A DNA stretch of 64,000 bases, taken from Bog-105 sp965277435. Its GTDB lineage: Bacteria; Acidobacteriota; Terriglobia; Bryobacterales; Bryobacteraceae. The notes below the pieces were generated by a model. It made no database searches. It saw only the letters and a list, made by a program, of their open reading frames with translations, and was not told the origin of the DNA. The stretch covers positions 3,720,001 through 3,784,000 of the forward strand of contig OZ255821.1 of NCBI GenBank assembly GCA_965277435.1, in the 5' to 3' direction. A program made the position numbers and the translations under genes. Below, one piece after another: positions 26,282 through 35,758 of this stretch; the stretch's first letter is position 1, and the number at the start of each line of letters is the position of its first letter.

Positions 26282-28360
26282 AGCGATCGTCTATTTACGA
26301 CAATCCAGTGAAGACAGGTCCGGCAAAACCTGGAAAGCCAGCGGCTTCAGTATGAGATGGCAGAACGAGTCCGTAGGTTGGGCTGGCAGAACATTGAGGT
26401 TATCAATAGCGATCTCGGCTGCAGTGCAGCCATGGCATCGGCATCGCGCGAAGGATTCGAGCGTGTACTCAGTTCGGTAGCGCTGGGCGAGGTGGGGATT
26501 GTCGCCAGCCGTGAGGTGTCGCGCCTTTCTCGCACGGACAAAGACTGGTGTCGGCTGGTTGAGGTATGCCAGATCTTTGGAACTCTTATCGGAGATGAGC
26601 AACAGATCTACGACTTGAATCATCTGGATGATCAACTTGTTTTAGGAATCAAAGGGACGTTAAGTGTTGTGGAGCTGAAGGTTCTCCGACAACGGCTGCA
26701 GGCCGGACAGGAATCGAAAGCACGCCGTGGTGAGCTATTCAAAAGACTTCCGGTTGGGTATGCGCGAGACGGAACTGGCAAAGCGGTGCTTCATCCTGAC
26801 CGGCGGGTTTGCGAAGCCATACGCCTCGTATTCAGCAAGTTTCGTGAATTGTGGAGCGTGCGCCAGACGTTTCAATGGTTCCGTGATCACGATGTAGAAC
26901 TGCCTGCGAACCCTATCAGCGGAACACGTCTGGTTTGGAAGATCCCCTCCCAGAGCCTGGTGGCTGACATCTTGCGGAATCCGTTCTACGCTGGAGCTTA
27001 TGTCTGGGGAAGGCGTCCGACGGAGACGTTGCTGGTCGACGGTCGCTTAAGAAAGCGTCAGGCGGCCAATCGCCCGCCCGAAGAGTGCCGAGTTTTCATA
27101 GCTGACCATCATGTGGAATATATTGACTGGGCTACTTACGAAGAAAACCAACGGATGACGCGCCGCAATACCCTTAATCGGGAAGCAGATGAATCGATGG
27201 CGGCGATCCGTGCAGGACAGGGATTGCTGGTGGGTCTGTTGCGCTGTGGTCATTGTGGCCGAAAGCTTCATGTGCGCTACTGGGGCGGCCGCGGGACCAA
27301 CGCACGTTATCTGTGCAAAGGCGACTTTGATGACGGTGGGCAATACTGTATCGGCTTTGGCGGCTCGATGGTCGATCGTCGATTCAGCGAAGAGGTGCTC
27401 AAGGCAATCTCTCCTTTGGGAGTGAAAGCGAGCTTAAAGGCTATAGACGACCTGACTGCCGGTGAAGCGGCGCAGCGCGCTACTCTAGCCAGCAAACTTG
27501 AACAGTTGGAATATGAGGCCAGTCGAGCCTTCGAACAATACGATGTCGTAGATGCCAGGAACCGATTGGCGGCCGCCGAGTTGGAACGTCGGTGGAACGA
27601 AAAGCTGGAAGAGATCGAGATAGTCCGGCAGCAACTTACATCTCTTTCAGAAAAATGCCATTCACTCTCTGTGGAAGAGGAAGCCGACATTCTTTCGATG
27701 GGAGAGAATTTTGTTGCAGTCTGGCATAGCGATCGCTGCTTGCCAGCACTCAAGAAGATGATTTTCCGTACGGTAATCGAGGAAATCATCGTTCGCGCCG
27801 ACCATAGCAAGAAGATTCTGCACTTCACTCTTCATTGGAAAGGCGGCGTACATACGCAGCTGCAGATGGATCGTCCGCGTTCCGCGACCGAAACAGCGAA
27901 GTCGATCGAAGCCTTAGAGATCATTCGCCGGATGGCGATTCGCCATGGCGATGACCAGATCGCATCAGTACTAAATCGACTTGGCTATTCCACCGGCAAA
28001 GGCAACCGTTGGAATCAGAACCGGGTCGCGACTGCACGTAAGAATCATTCCATTACGGGGCAAAAACGTGCACTGCCTGATCCTGAGAGAATCAGCTTGA
28101 ATGAGGCAGCTCGGTTATGCGGCGTGAGTCATCGTTCCATCGAGCGATTGGTCGAAGCCGGCCTGCTGAATCGGGAGCAAGTCGCTCCTCGCGCTCCTTG
28201 GCAGATTCTTCGCGCAGACCTCACTCGGGAACCCGTACACAGTATCCTCGATCATCTTCGCCGAACGGGCAAGCTCGTTTTGCAAGGGGGTCGCACCGAA
28301 AACCAACCGGAGTTGTTCATTGAAAATCAACAAGATGATAATGCCAGGCATTATGAATGA
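26229..28360 (+). pseudogene. Large serine recombinase with a frameshift
   Basis: The start (26229) encodes RKAIVYLRQSSE with the nucleophile serine in RQS. One base is missing near 26311-26316; from there the correct frame is the other one (QVRQNLESQRLQYEMAERV ... GIVASREVSRLSRTD), running to 28360. Restored, the protein has a resolvase catalytic domain, the recombinase domain (PVGYARDGTGKAVLHPDRRV), a zinc ribbon (LRCGHCGRKL ... C ... YC), a coiled coil (about 27480-27680) and an unusual C-terminal excisionase-like HTH (ISLNEAARLCGVSHRSIERL). As sequenced, the catalytic serine is out of frame with the rest, so it is inactive unless the gap is a sequencing error. Confidence 0.85.
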
Positions 28361-28836
28361 GGGTTCAACAGCAGGTTTTGACCCCAGGTATGCAGGATGC
28401 TGATGAAGCCAATCTGTGCACCAAGGCGCTTTGGATTCGCAGCCACTTCCAGCATGGTGGCAGAGCTGGCCCGAAACAGTAAATCGTAGAGGAGACGTGC
28501 ATTCTGGTGACAGAGTGCATTCAACTCGTGTGGAAGAGTGAAGACCACATGAAAGTAGGGAACGTCGAGTACCTCGCGCTCTCGTGCGGTCAGCCATCGC
28601 TCGCGAGCTTGCGCCTGGCACTTCATGCAATGTCGATTGCGGCAGGAGTTGTAGGAGATGGCTTGGTAATCGCAACGGGAACACTGGTCCACGTGACCAC
28701 CCAGCGCTGCCGTGCGGCAGCGGGCGATAGCCCGCAGCACGGTGAGTTGCTGGAAGTTCAGCCACGGACTCTGTTCCAAGAAACGATCGCCCTGCTCGCG
28801 GAGTATATCGGCCACCTCCACGGCAGGCCGGCTCAT
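28358..28836 (-). pseudogene. IS91-family transposase, N-terminal part
   Basis: From ATG 28836 the frame reads MSRPAVEVADILREQGDRF, then the zinc-binding C-x2-C motifs (HVDQCSRCDYQAISYNSCRN, HCMKCQAQ) and VPYFHVVFTLPHELN, ending at LHTWGQNLLLNPH where the serine-recombinase element begins. The ATG overlaps the tyrosine recombinase stop (ATGA). A stop codon brought by the insertion follows two codons later. Its continuation is at 25052-25753. Confidence 0.85.
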
Positions 28837-29729
28837 TCGGGCTTCCGCTTTCTTCGGGAACGTTCGAGTTGTGCAGGATCCGAGATGCTGATTCGTTCGA
28901 GCGGGTTTGTTGTCGCTTGGAGATGGCGTCGTGAAAGGTGCAGATAAACTGTGGTTGCTTCCAGATCCGAATGCCCCAAAATCATCTGGATGGTTCGTAA
29001 ATCCGCACCGGACTCCAGCATGTGTGTCGCAAAACAATGTCTGAGAGTATGCGGAGTGACTCGCTTCTTGATACCGGCACGGACACAGGCTTGGCGTACG
29101 GCAGCCCAGACCATCTTTTCGGTGATGGGCTTGTCCGCCCGCCATCCGTTAACGGTGCCTGGGAACAAGTAAGTCTGCGGCTTCATCCAGCGGTAATACT
29201 CACGTAAAGTCTTGAGCAGCGTCTTACTTAAAGGCACCTCGCGGTCGATGCCACCCTTTCCCTGCACAACCCGGAGCATCATGCGTCTGCTATCGATGTC
29301 GTCCACCTTCAACCGACACATCTCCGCACGCCGAAGACCGGTTGCATAGAGCATCATGAGCATGGCCCGGTGATATAAGTTGCGAGCCGAACCTAAAAGC
29401 CGCGCAACTTCAGCCGGACTCAAGATCACCGGCAGGTGCTTTCGCTCTTTCGGATACGGCAGATCCTCCTTCATATCCCGTCGCTTGAGCACCTTGATGT
29501 ACAGGAAGCGAAGAGCGCACACCTTTACTACGACGGTTTTGACGGCAAGCTTTCTTTCGCCCAGTAGGTAGGCATGATAGCTACGAATGTCGTCTGGTCC
29601 GATTGCCTCCAAGGGCATCGAAATGTGTTGCTGGAAATGCTCTACCGCTTTGAGATACGACCGGATGGTCGTGGCGGCATAGTTACGTCGGACGAGTTCT
29701 TGCCTCATCCGCTCTATCAATGTAATCAC
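28833..29729 (-). CDS. Tyrosine recombinase of the IS91-type unit
   Basis: A 298-residue phage-integrase-family recombinase. An N-terminal SAM-like core-binding domain (residues 1-95) is followed by the catalytic domain with Arg in ATGLRRAEMCRL, Lys in VQGKGGIDR, HTLRH with the His-x-x-Arg pair, HSDLEATTVYLH with His, and the nucleophile Tyr in TTVYLHLS. All catalytic residues are present. It is translated with the transposase (ATGA overlap) in the direction of the minus strand. In IS91-like units of this type the recombinase is thought to assist resolution or targeting; this remains inference. Confidence 0.88.
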   Translation of the reverse strand: MITLIERMRQELVRRNYAATTIRSYLKAVEHFQQHISMPLEAIGPDDIRSYHAYLLGERKLAVKTVVVKVCALRFLYIKVLKRRDMKEDLPYPKERKHLPVILSPAEVARLLGSARNLYHRAMLMMLYATGLRRAEMCRLKVDDIDSRRMMLRVVQGKGGIDREVPLSKTLLKTLREYYRWMKPQTYLFPGTVNGWRADKPITEKMVWAAVRQACVRAGIKKRVTPHTLRHCFATHMLESGADLRTIQMILGHSDLEATTVYLHLSRRHLQATTNPLERISISDPAQLERSRRKRKPE

Positions 29730-29978
29730 AGAGAACTCCTTTCTCTGCGACTAACTTATTCTTCCATTCACCACTATCGCTCAGGTCGGCCGCCGCGTCA
29801 GCGGCTTCGTCCAAGTCGGCTTGCATTCGCTAGTCTCCGGTTACCCCTCCGAATAACCGAGTCATCCATTCTCACTGACCGACTCACCCGTTCTCGGTGA
29901 AGATTGCCCCAGGAAACAAGAAAGAAGCTTGTGTCCGATCGCGAAGTCCAAACGGAATTTTGCAACAAGGATCCGCCA

Positions 29979-32243
29979 ATGAACGACATAACCAACATTA
30001 GTACGTACCTCAAGCTGTTCTCAGCAGAAATTGGCGAACGCATTGTGACGCGGTTTCCTCCTTTGCACACACCGAGCGATCCCAGCTCTTCGCACCTCAG
30101 CCAACTGAAGCGCCGCCCCTTTCCCGGCCAAGAACTCGCGATCATGGGAATTGTAAAGGCATGGCAGACTAGCTCGAGCGCTGCCGCCATTGCCGAATGC
30201 GGAACGGGCAAAACCCTCATGGCGCTGGCCAGCATGTTCGCTCATGCCGAAGGGCGTCCTTTCACGGCCATCGCGATGGTGCCGCCGCAGCTCTTGCTCA
30301 AGTGGGCGCGCGAGTGCTTTCTCACCATTCCGGGCATGCGTGTGTTTCTCGTCGACGGTCTGCGCAACGGTGTAGGATCTAACGGGTATTCGGGTGTCAA
30401 TGAGGTCCGTTTGAGCAACGGCCACATCCGGCGCGAAGGTCTCAAAACCACTCTCACGGATCTGCGCCTGGCAAAAGGTCAGTGCTCGGCGCGCGAGCGC
30501 TGGCGCAAGCTGTGCCCGGGACCTTCGGTCTTTATCGTCTCGCGGGAACGAGCGAAGCTCGGCTATTTCTGGCGACACGCGTATCGTGTACCGCGCTCGG
30601 GCCAATTCAGCGGCTGCGTCGTCAATCCCGATACCGGCAAACCGATTCTGACGGCAGACGATCAGTTGCGTGCGCCTGATTTCCACAAGGCGAAGCACGC
30701 CGAGATTGTGGCGCCGGACAGCGAAGCCCCGGAAAAGAGTCGGCGGATCTTTTTCAGTCCGCTCTGGCAAGCGGATGGCAAACGCATCCGCCGCGCCGCC
30801 CCGGTCGAGTTCATCGGCCGTTACCTGAAGGGCTTCTTCGATTACGCGATCGCCGATGAAATGCACGAACTCGCCAACGATACCGCCCAAGGACACGCCC
30901 TGGGAACCCTCGCGTCTTCCGCCAAGCGGACACTCGCTCTGACAGGTACGTACAGCGGCGGGTACGCCGATGAAGCCTTCAATAATCTGTTTCGTTTGCA
31001 TCCGCAAAAGATGCTGGCGGCTGGTTTTGAATATAGTCAATCGGGCCTGCGGTCGTTCGCGGAAGCGTACGGCGTTCTGGAACACATAACAACCATCGAG
31101 CCGGCTGATAATGCCTGCTCCGAGGCGCGCGTTACCAAACAAGTGAAGCGCCGCCCCGGAGCTTCGCCGCTTCTGTTCGGCCATTTTCTGATGGACACGG
31201 CAGCATTCCTGTCGCTCGAAGATATTTCCGAAGCGCTGCCCGCGTATGAAGAAGACGTTCTGACCGTTCGCATGGACCCGGAACTCGAGAAAGCCTATCG
31301 GTCTCTCGAGGAGGACATCAAGAAGGCGCTTCAGGAGTATGGGAAAAGCCAATCTCTATTGAGCGTCGGCATGAATGCTCTACTGCTTTATCCGGATCGT
31401 CCCTTCGACATAGGGGATCTCACGGCTTATGTTCAGGATCCGGAAAGCGGCGAGCGACAGAAGGTGCTTGTCTCCTCTCCCCCGGACCTCGATCGTGGCT
31501 TTCACTACGCCAAAGAACGGCGCCTCCTCGACGAAATTCGCTCGGAGCTCGTTCGAGGACGTAAATGCCAGATTTTCGCGGTCTATACCCAGAAGCGGGA
31601 TGTCACCGAGCGGCTCCGCGATCTGCTTGAACGCGAGGGGATCCGCGCCGAAGTGTTGACCACGCACGTTCCGCCCGAACGCCGGGAAGCGTGGTATGAA
31701 GACAAGCTGAAGCAGGGCATGCAGGTTTGCATCGCGCATCCCCGGCTCGTGATGACGGGCCTGGATTTGCTCGAAATGCCTTCCATTTTCTTCTATGAGA
31801 CGGGCTACTCGACGCACGTTCTCCGCCAGGCCAGCCGGCGCAGTTGGCGCATCGGCCAAAAGAAACCAGTGCGCGTTTGCTACATGAGCTATGAGGGGAC
31901 CGCGCAAGAACGTTGTCTTCGCCTCATGGGCAAAAAGATGCTCGTCTCGCTGGCTCTCGAAGGCAAACTCGCCAGCCATGGTCTGACTGCGATGGAGCAG
32001 GATGACGATGTACTGACGGCTCTGGCACGCGAGCTTGTCACCCAAAAAGGCATCGGCGAATGCGCTGCGGCCGTGTGGAAAACACTGAACCAACAGCGCA
32101 AGCAGCAGCCCGGAAACGCAAATACACTTAACCCGGACGGAGTGCCGGAAACGGCGGAACTCCCGGATTTGTTTTCACCAGAGGTTCGCGAGCAAGCAGC
32201 CGTATCGTCCGCCGCCAGCGTGCAACTCGCTTTCTCGTTCTGA
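29979..32243 (+). CDS. SNF2-type superfamily 2 helicase
   Basis: A 754-residue ATP-dependent DNA translocase. Walker A is AECGTGKTL (residues 72-80), the Walker B box is ADEMHEL (about 290) and motif VI is RQASRRSWRIGQ (about 615), the SNF2/RapA pattern. Between motif I and II lies a large insert (about 110-280), including a segment rich in charged residues, more than in minimal helicases. ATG 29979 follows AACAAGGA; an upstream TTG/GTG extension would run into transposon-flanking DNA. Such helicases are typically encoded with DUF6094 methyltransferases on plasmids and integrative elements, so the two may form one remodelling-and-methylation system now split by insertions. Confidence 0.88.
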   Translation: MNDITNISTYLKLFSAEIGERIVTRFPPLHTPSDPSSSHLSQLKRRPFPGQELAIMGIVKAWQTSSSAAAIAECGTGKTLMALASMFAHAEGRPFTAIAMVPPQLLLKWARECFLTIPGMRVFLVDGLRNGVGSNGYSGVNEVRLSNGHIRREGLKTTLTDLRLAKGQCSARERWRKLCPGPSVFIVSRERAKLGYFWRHAYRVPRSGQFSGCVVNPDTGKPILTADDQLRAPDFHKAKHAEIVAPDSEAPEKSRRIFFSPLWQADGKRIRRAAPVEFIGRYLKGFFDYAIADEMHELANDTAQGHALGTLASSAKRTLALTGTYSGGYADEAFNNLFRLHPQKMLAAGFEYSQSGLRSFAEAYGVLEHITTIEPADNACSEARVTKQVKRRPGASPLLFGHFLMDTAAFLSLEDISEALPAYEEDVLTVRMDPELEKAYRSLEEDIKKALQEYGKSQSLLSVGMNALLLYPDRPFDIGDLTAYVQDPESGERQKVLVSSPPDLDRGFHYAKERRLLDEIRSELVRGRKCQIFAVYTQKRDVTERLRDLLEREGIRAEVLTTHVPPERREAWYEDKLKQGMQVCIAHPRLVMTGLDLLEMPSIFFYETGYSTHVLRQASRRSWRIGQKKPVRVCYMSYEGTAQERCLRLMGKKMLVSLALEGKLASHGLTAMEQDDDVLTALARELVTQKGIGECAAAVWKTLNQQRKQQPGNANTLNPDGVPETAELPDLFSPEVREQAAVSSAASVQLAFSF

Positions 32244-32265
32244 ACCGCAGCTTAACCCACACTGC

Positions 32266-32298
32266 CGCAGGTGCCACTACCGCCTGCGACTTTTCTTT
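32266..32298 (+). terminator. Rho-independent terminator after the helicase
   Basis: CGCAGG (32266-32271) pairs with CCTGCG (32283-32288) across an 11-base loop and is followed by the T-rich ACTTTTCTTTCTT. The MoxR ribosome site TAGGAGA begins right after it. Confidence 0.6.
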
Positions 32299-32312
32299 CT
32301 TAGGAGACGGAC

Positions 32313-33296
32313 TTGACACCATCCCATCTATACGACTCCATTGTTCGCGCCATTGGGCAACAAGTTCCCTTACACATCTGGGGACCCCCGGGCGTCGGTA
32401 AATCTCAGATCGTGGCGCGTGTAGCGCGCGACCTTGGCTACGAATTTCTCGATGTGCGCGCCTCGCAGCTCGATCCGGTGGATTGGCGTGGCATACCCCA
32501 CGTCGATGCCGGAGAAACAGCCTGGGCGGTCCCGCGTTTTCTCCCGAAACACGGCCGGGGCATCCTGTTTCTGGATGAGCTGACTTCTGCGCCGCAGCTG
32601 ACTCAAGCCGCCTGCTATCAGCTCGTTCTCGACCGGCGCTTGGGCGAATACACGGTACCGCCGGAATGGGTTGTGCTCGCTGCAGGCAATCCCGCTTCCG
32701 ATCGCGGTGTTCACTTCAGCATGCCCCGCCCGCTGCGTGGAAGATTCGTCCACGTCGCACTAGACACCGATCTGCAAGAGTGGTGCCAATGGGCTCTAAG
32801 AGCCAATATCCTCCCCGAGGTCATTGCCTTTCTGCGTTTCAAACCGGACCTGCTGCATCAGCCGGGAGCGCTCGATGCGAACGCCTGGCCCACTCCGCGC
32901 TCCTGGGAAATGGCTTCGAAAATCTTGCGTGGCTCGAAAGGCGCAAGCTCGGAACTCGAATTCGAGCTGCTGGCGGGAACAGTTGGAGACGGCGCGGCTG
33001 GCGAATTGACCGCCTTTCTGCGACTGTATCGTGAGCTTCCCGCCATCGATCAAATCTTCCTCCATTCAGAACGTGCGCCCCTACCGAGCGAACCGTCGGC
33101 CCAGTATGCGGTTGCTACAGCCATCGGCCGCTATGTGACCGATCAGTCTCTGAGCCGCGCGGTCACCTACCTGGACCGGCTCCCGGTCGAATTTAAGGTT
33201 CTCGCCATCCGGGATGCCACTGAGCGCGACCCGTCTCTCTGTCACACACCGGAATTTGTGGGATTCAGCGTACAACACGCGGGGGTGATTCATTGA
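32313..33296 (+). CDS. MoxR-type AAA+ ATPase
   Basis: A 327-residue AAA+ protein starting at TTG (32313) with TAGGAGA at 32301-32307. Walker A is GPPGVGKS (residues 24-31), Walker B is GILFLDEL (Asp88, Glu89), sensor 1 is the AAGNPAS segment, and RPLRGRF supplies the arginine finger region. MoxR ATPases act as chaperones that load or remodel VWA-domain partners. Here it is coupled (TTGA overlap) to a DUF3150 gene and then a VWA/metallopeptidase-like gene, the canonical MoxR-partner layout. Confidence 0.88.
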   Translation: MTPSHLYDSIVRAIGQQVPLHIWGPPGVGKSQIVARVARDLGYEFLDVRASQLDPVDWRGIPHVDAGETAWAVPRFLPKHGRGILFLDELTSAPQLTQAACYQLVLDRRLGEYTVPPEWVVLAAGNPASDRGVHFSMPRPLRGRFVHVALDTDLQEWCQWALRANILPEVIAFLRFKPDLLHQPGALDANAWPTPRSWEMASKILRGSKGASSELEFELLAGTVGDGAAGELTAFLRLYRELPAIDQIFLHSERAPLPSEPSAQYAVATAIGRYVTDQSLSRAVTYLDRLPVEFKVLAIRDATERDPSLCHTPEFVGFSVQHAGVIH

Positions 33297-34259
33297 TAAC
33301 TGAAAAAGCTATGCTGGCGGCCGTTCATATCAGCGTTTGGACGGCCACTAAACATGACAAAGAAGTCAGCCGCCAAGTGGCCGACCAACACGGCGCTCAC
33401 GAGAGCGCCGGGCGATACAACAAGAAGCTTTTGCAGCAGGCCGCCAAGCTGGATGCCATCAAGACTCTCGCTGGGCAAATTCGCACGCACGTGTACAAAG
33501 TCACGCTGCCCTGGTCGGACGAAGGGTATCGCATCCTGCCGGCAAGTCTTTATTTTCAACTCGCCGAAGAGATGAAGGAATGGGAGCGGCAGTTCTACAA
33601 CGCAGTGGATGAGTTCCTCGCCGAATATCCGAGTTACATCGAACAGGTCCGGCCAGCCCTCAGCGGCTTATTTCGGCCCGAGGATTACCCGGATCCGAAG
33701 AAGATCCGCGAGAAATTCGAGCTTCGGCTGGACATTCTGCCGATTCCGAGTGGCGAGGACTTCCGCGTCTCGCTGTCCGAAGAGCAGCGCGCACGAATCT
33801 CGCGGGATATTGATGCCCAAGTACGGGTGTCTTTACAACGGGGGACGCAGGAGTTGTGGATCCGGCTTCGCAAGCTGGTCGATCACATGGTGGCTCGTCT
33901 GCAGCAGCCTGAAGGTAAGTTATACGCTTCGGTCGTTGACAACATCGTCGAGCTGATTAACGTTCTTCCCAATCTCAATCTCACCGGCGATCCCACTCTC
34001 AACGCCTTCGTTGAAGAGATTCGCTCCCGTTTGTGCTCAGCGAGCGCGAAGGAACTGAAGACGAACGATCTTTTTGCGAGCCTCCACTGCGCAAGAAGCG
34101 GCCGACATCGCCTCGCGCATGGCGGCACATATGGAGTACGGCGCTACCCCGGAATCGACGCCAGTGGAAGCGGCTTCACCTTCTCAGGCCGAAATACTGG
34201 CTGGGGACACGAGCGGCCAAATCTTTTCCCACATGGCTGCGTATATGGCAACCCAGTGA
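33293..34259 (+). CDS. DUF3150 protein, with a frameshift near the 3' end
   Basis: About 322 residues if corrected. The N-terminal body (VHISVWTATKHDKEVSRQVA ... HGAHESAGRYNKKLL ... TLPWSDEGYRILPASLYFQL ... RPEDYPDPKKIREKFEL) fits DUF3150, a helical family encoded between MoxR and VWA-type genes. It starts at TTG 33293, overlapping the MoxR stop. At the T5 run 34070-34074 the frame changes: the annotated frame continues with implausible Gly/Arg-rich residues to 34294, whereas dropping one T gives a natural tail (ASTAQEAADIASRMAAHMEY ... AAYMATQ) ending at 34259. Either a sequencing error or a real truncation. Confidence 0.72.
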
Positions 34260-34321
34260 GGGGAGGGAAATACTACTCCTCGCGCTGTTTTTAGAAGCCC
34301 TCAAACAAACACGACCAAACC

Positions 34322-34364
34322 CTTTCCAGCGAAACGCCCATTGTGGGCGTTTACTCCTGGAAAG
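34322..34364 (+). promoter_or_regulatory. Two-tiered stem-loop in the leader of the VWA-type gene
   Basis: The outer stem CTTTCCAG/CTGGAAAG (34322-34329 with 34357-34364) encloses an inner perfect 9-bp stem AAACGCCCA/TGGGCGTTT (34332-34340 with 34344-34352) with a TTG loop. It ends 7 bases before the ribosome site GGAG (34372-34375). It could act as a terminator for the upstream gene or as a translation-control element. Confidence 0.6.
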
Positions 34365-34383
34365 ATCACCCGGAGTTGATGCC

Positions 34384-35646
34384 ATGAGCTATGAATCTAA
34401 ACTTAAGCTTCCCGAAACACTCGACGCGAAGCAGCGCTTGACTCGGGCGAGAACCGATCTCCTACTGAGTCATCCCTTCTTCGGAGCGTTGTTGTTTCGA
34501 TTGCGGTCCGAACCGATGAGCGGGATTCCATGGATGGCGACCGATGGAATCTCGCTGTTCTACAATCCATCGGCGGTCGCGAAGCTGCACCATTCCGAAC
34601 TGGTCTTCTTACTGGCGCACGAAGTCCTGCACCCCGCCCTGCAGCATCATACGCGACGGGGAGAGCGCGACCCGAAGGTCTGGAACATGGCCTGCGATTA
34701 CGCTATTAATCCTTTACTCATGGATGCAGGCTTATACCCGCCAGCGGGCGTGCTCCAGGAAAAGCGCTTCCGCGGAATGAGCGCCGAACAGATCTATGCA
34801 TTGCTCACCCAGGAGGATGGCGGACAGGGCTCCTCTTCACCTCACAACGGCGGATCCTCCGAGAAGGCCGCTTCCCAGGAAGACTTGCGCACAACTTCCG
34901 ATGATTCGCAGGGAGCCCCAACACCAAAGGCGCCAGAGACACCAGGAGGGTACGGGCAAGTTCTCGACGTTCCGAACACAGATCGGCCCGGTGCCACTGC
35001 CACTGCGGAGCAGATCCGCGAGCAGGAACGGGAATGGCGCATTGCCGTGCAGGAAGCGCAGTCGGCTGCCAAGATGGCCGGCAAGTGCCCGATCGGTGTC
35101 GAACGCGCGTTCGAAGCAGCCGAGCAGTCCTCGGTCAACTGGAAAGAGACACTGCGCCGGTGCTTCTCAGAGACACTGGCAACCGATTACACGTGGTCGC
35201 GGCCCAACCGTCGATTCATTGGCTCCGGTCTGTATCTGCCAGGCATGCGGAAGGAAAGCGCGGGCGAGCTAGCGATTGGGATCGATTGTTCTGGTTCCAT
35301 TGCGAATCGCACGCTGTCATTATTTGCGGCCGAATTGGCGGCGCTGGTTGAGGAGAATCACCCCGAACGCGTCCACGTCCTGTACTTTGACACAGAAGTG
35401 CAGCGGGTGGATGTCTTCGAATTCGGCCAACACATTCAGCTCGCACCCAAAGGCGGCGGCGGTACCGATTTCCGGACCGTCTTCACGTATTTGGAAACAG
35501 AACAGATCGAGCCGCACGCGGTCGTGTTTCTGACAGATTTGTGCGGAAGGTTTCCAGAACAAGAGCCGCACTGGCCCGTGATCTGGGCCAGCACCGAGCA
35601 GACACAAGCCCCTTTCGGGGCGACCGTTTACATGGGCGCTGCGTAG
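34384..35646 (+). CDS. VWA-like / DUF2201-type putative metallopeptidase
   Basis: A 420-residue protein with two parts. The N-terminal domain has a zinc-metallopeptidase-like helix (LLAHEVLHPALQHH; His79, Glu80, His83) in the DUF2201 style and MACDYAIN after it. A low-complexity Ser/Gly/Pro linker spans about 140-215. The C-terminal VWA-like domain has a MIDAS-type DCSGS (about 300-304) and GGGGTDF and VFLTD segments. It is the expected client of the MoxR ATPase three genes upstream. Ribosome site GGAG, 8 bases before the ATG. Biochemical role unknown, although MoxR-VWA pairs generally assemble or activate metal-containing complexes. Confidence 0.85.
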   Translation: MSYESKLKLPETLDAKQRLTRARTDLLLSHPFFGALLFRLRSEPMSGIPWMATDGISLFYNPSAVAKLHHSELVFLLAHEVLHPALQHHTRRGERDPKVWNMACDYAINPLLMDAGLYPPAGVLQEKRFRGMSAEQIYALLTQEDGGQGSSSPHNGGSSEKAASQEDLRTTSDDSQGAPTPKAPETPGGYGQVLDVPNTDRPGATATAEQIREQEREWRIAVQEAQSAAKMAGKCPIGVERAFEAAEQSSVNWKETLRRCFSETLATDYTWSRPNRRFIGSGLYLPGMRKESAGELAIGIDCSGSIANRTLSLFAAELAALVEENHPERVHVLYFDTEVQRVDVFEFGQHIQLAPKGGGGTDFRTVFTYLETEQIEPHAVVFLTDLCGRFPEQEPHWPVIWASTEQTQAPFGATVYMGAA

Positions 35647-35758
35647 CCTCCAGTTTTCCATCGTCCTCGATACGCGTACTGCCAAATCGCTAGGCCACGA
35701 GCGGGATGCCCGCGGCCGATCCTAGGTGTGCATTTCAAATTGATGAGCCAACCCTGTT

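Larger units (their letters stand above)
25749..28362 (+). mobile_element. Serine-recombinase element inserted in the IS91-type transposase
   Basis: Three plus-strand genes (DUF5372-like, a short helical protein, large serine recombinase) fill exactly the gap between the two halves of the IS91-type transposase. TGAGG occurs at both junctions (25749-25753 and 28358-28362), and removal of one copy plus the intervening DNA rebuilds the transposase reading frame. The recombinase stop codon TGA is the first part of the right-hand TGAGG, so the element ends at its own stop codon. Confidence 0.85.
24705..29760 (-). mobile_element. IS91-type unit with tyrosine recombinase, split by a serine-recombinase element
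   Basis: Minus-strand tyrosine recombinase (28833-29729) and HUH-type transposase (28836 down to 25052) with an ATGA overlap form the known two-gene IS91-like arrangement. The transposase is interrupted by another element (25749-28362). The outer ends are estimated: the long hairpin at 24705-24797 on the left and the non-coding DNA just before the recombinase start on the right. Exact ends need comparison with intact copies. Confidence 0.65.
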
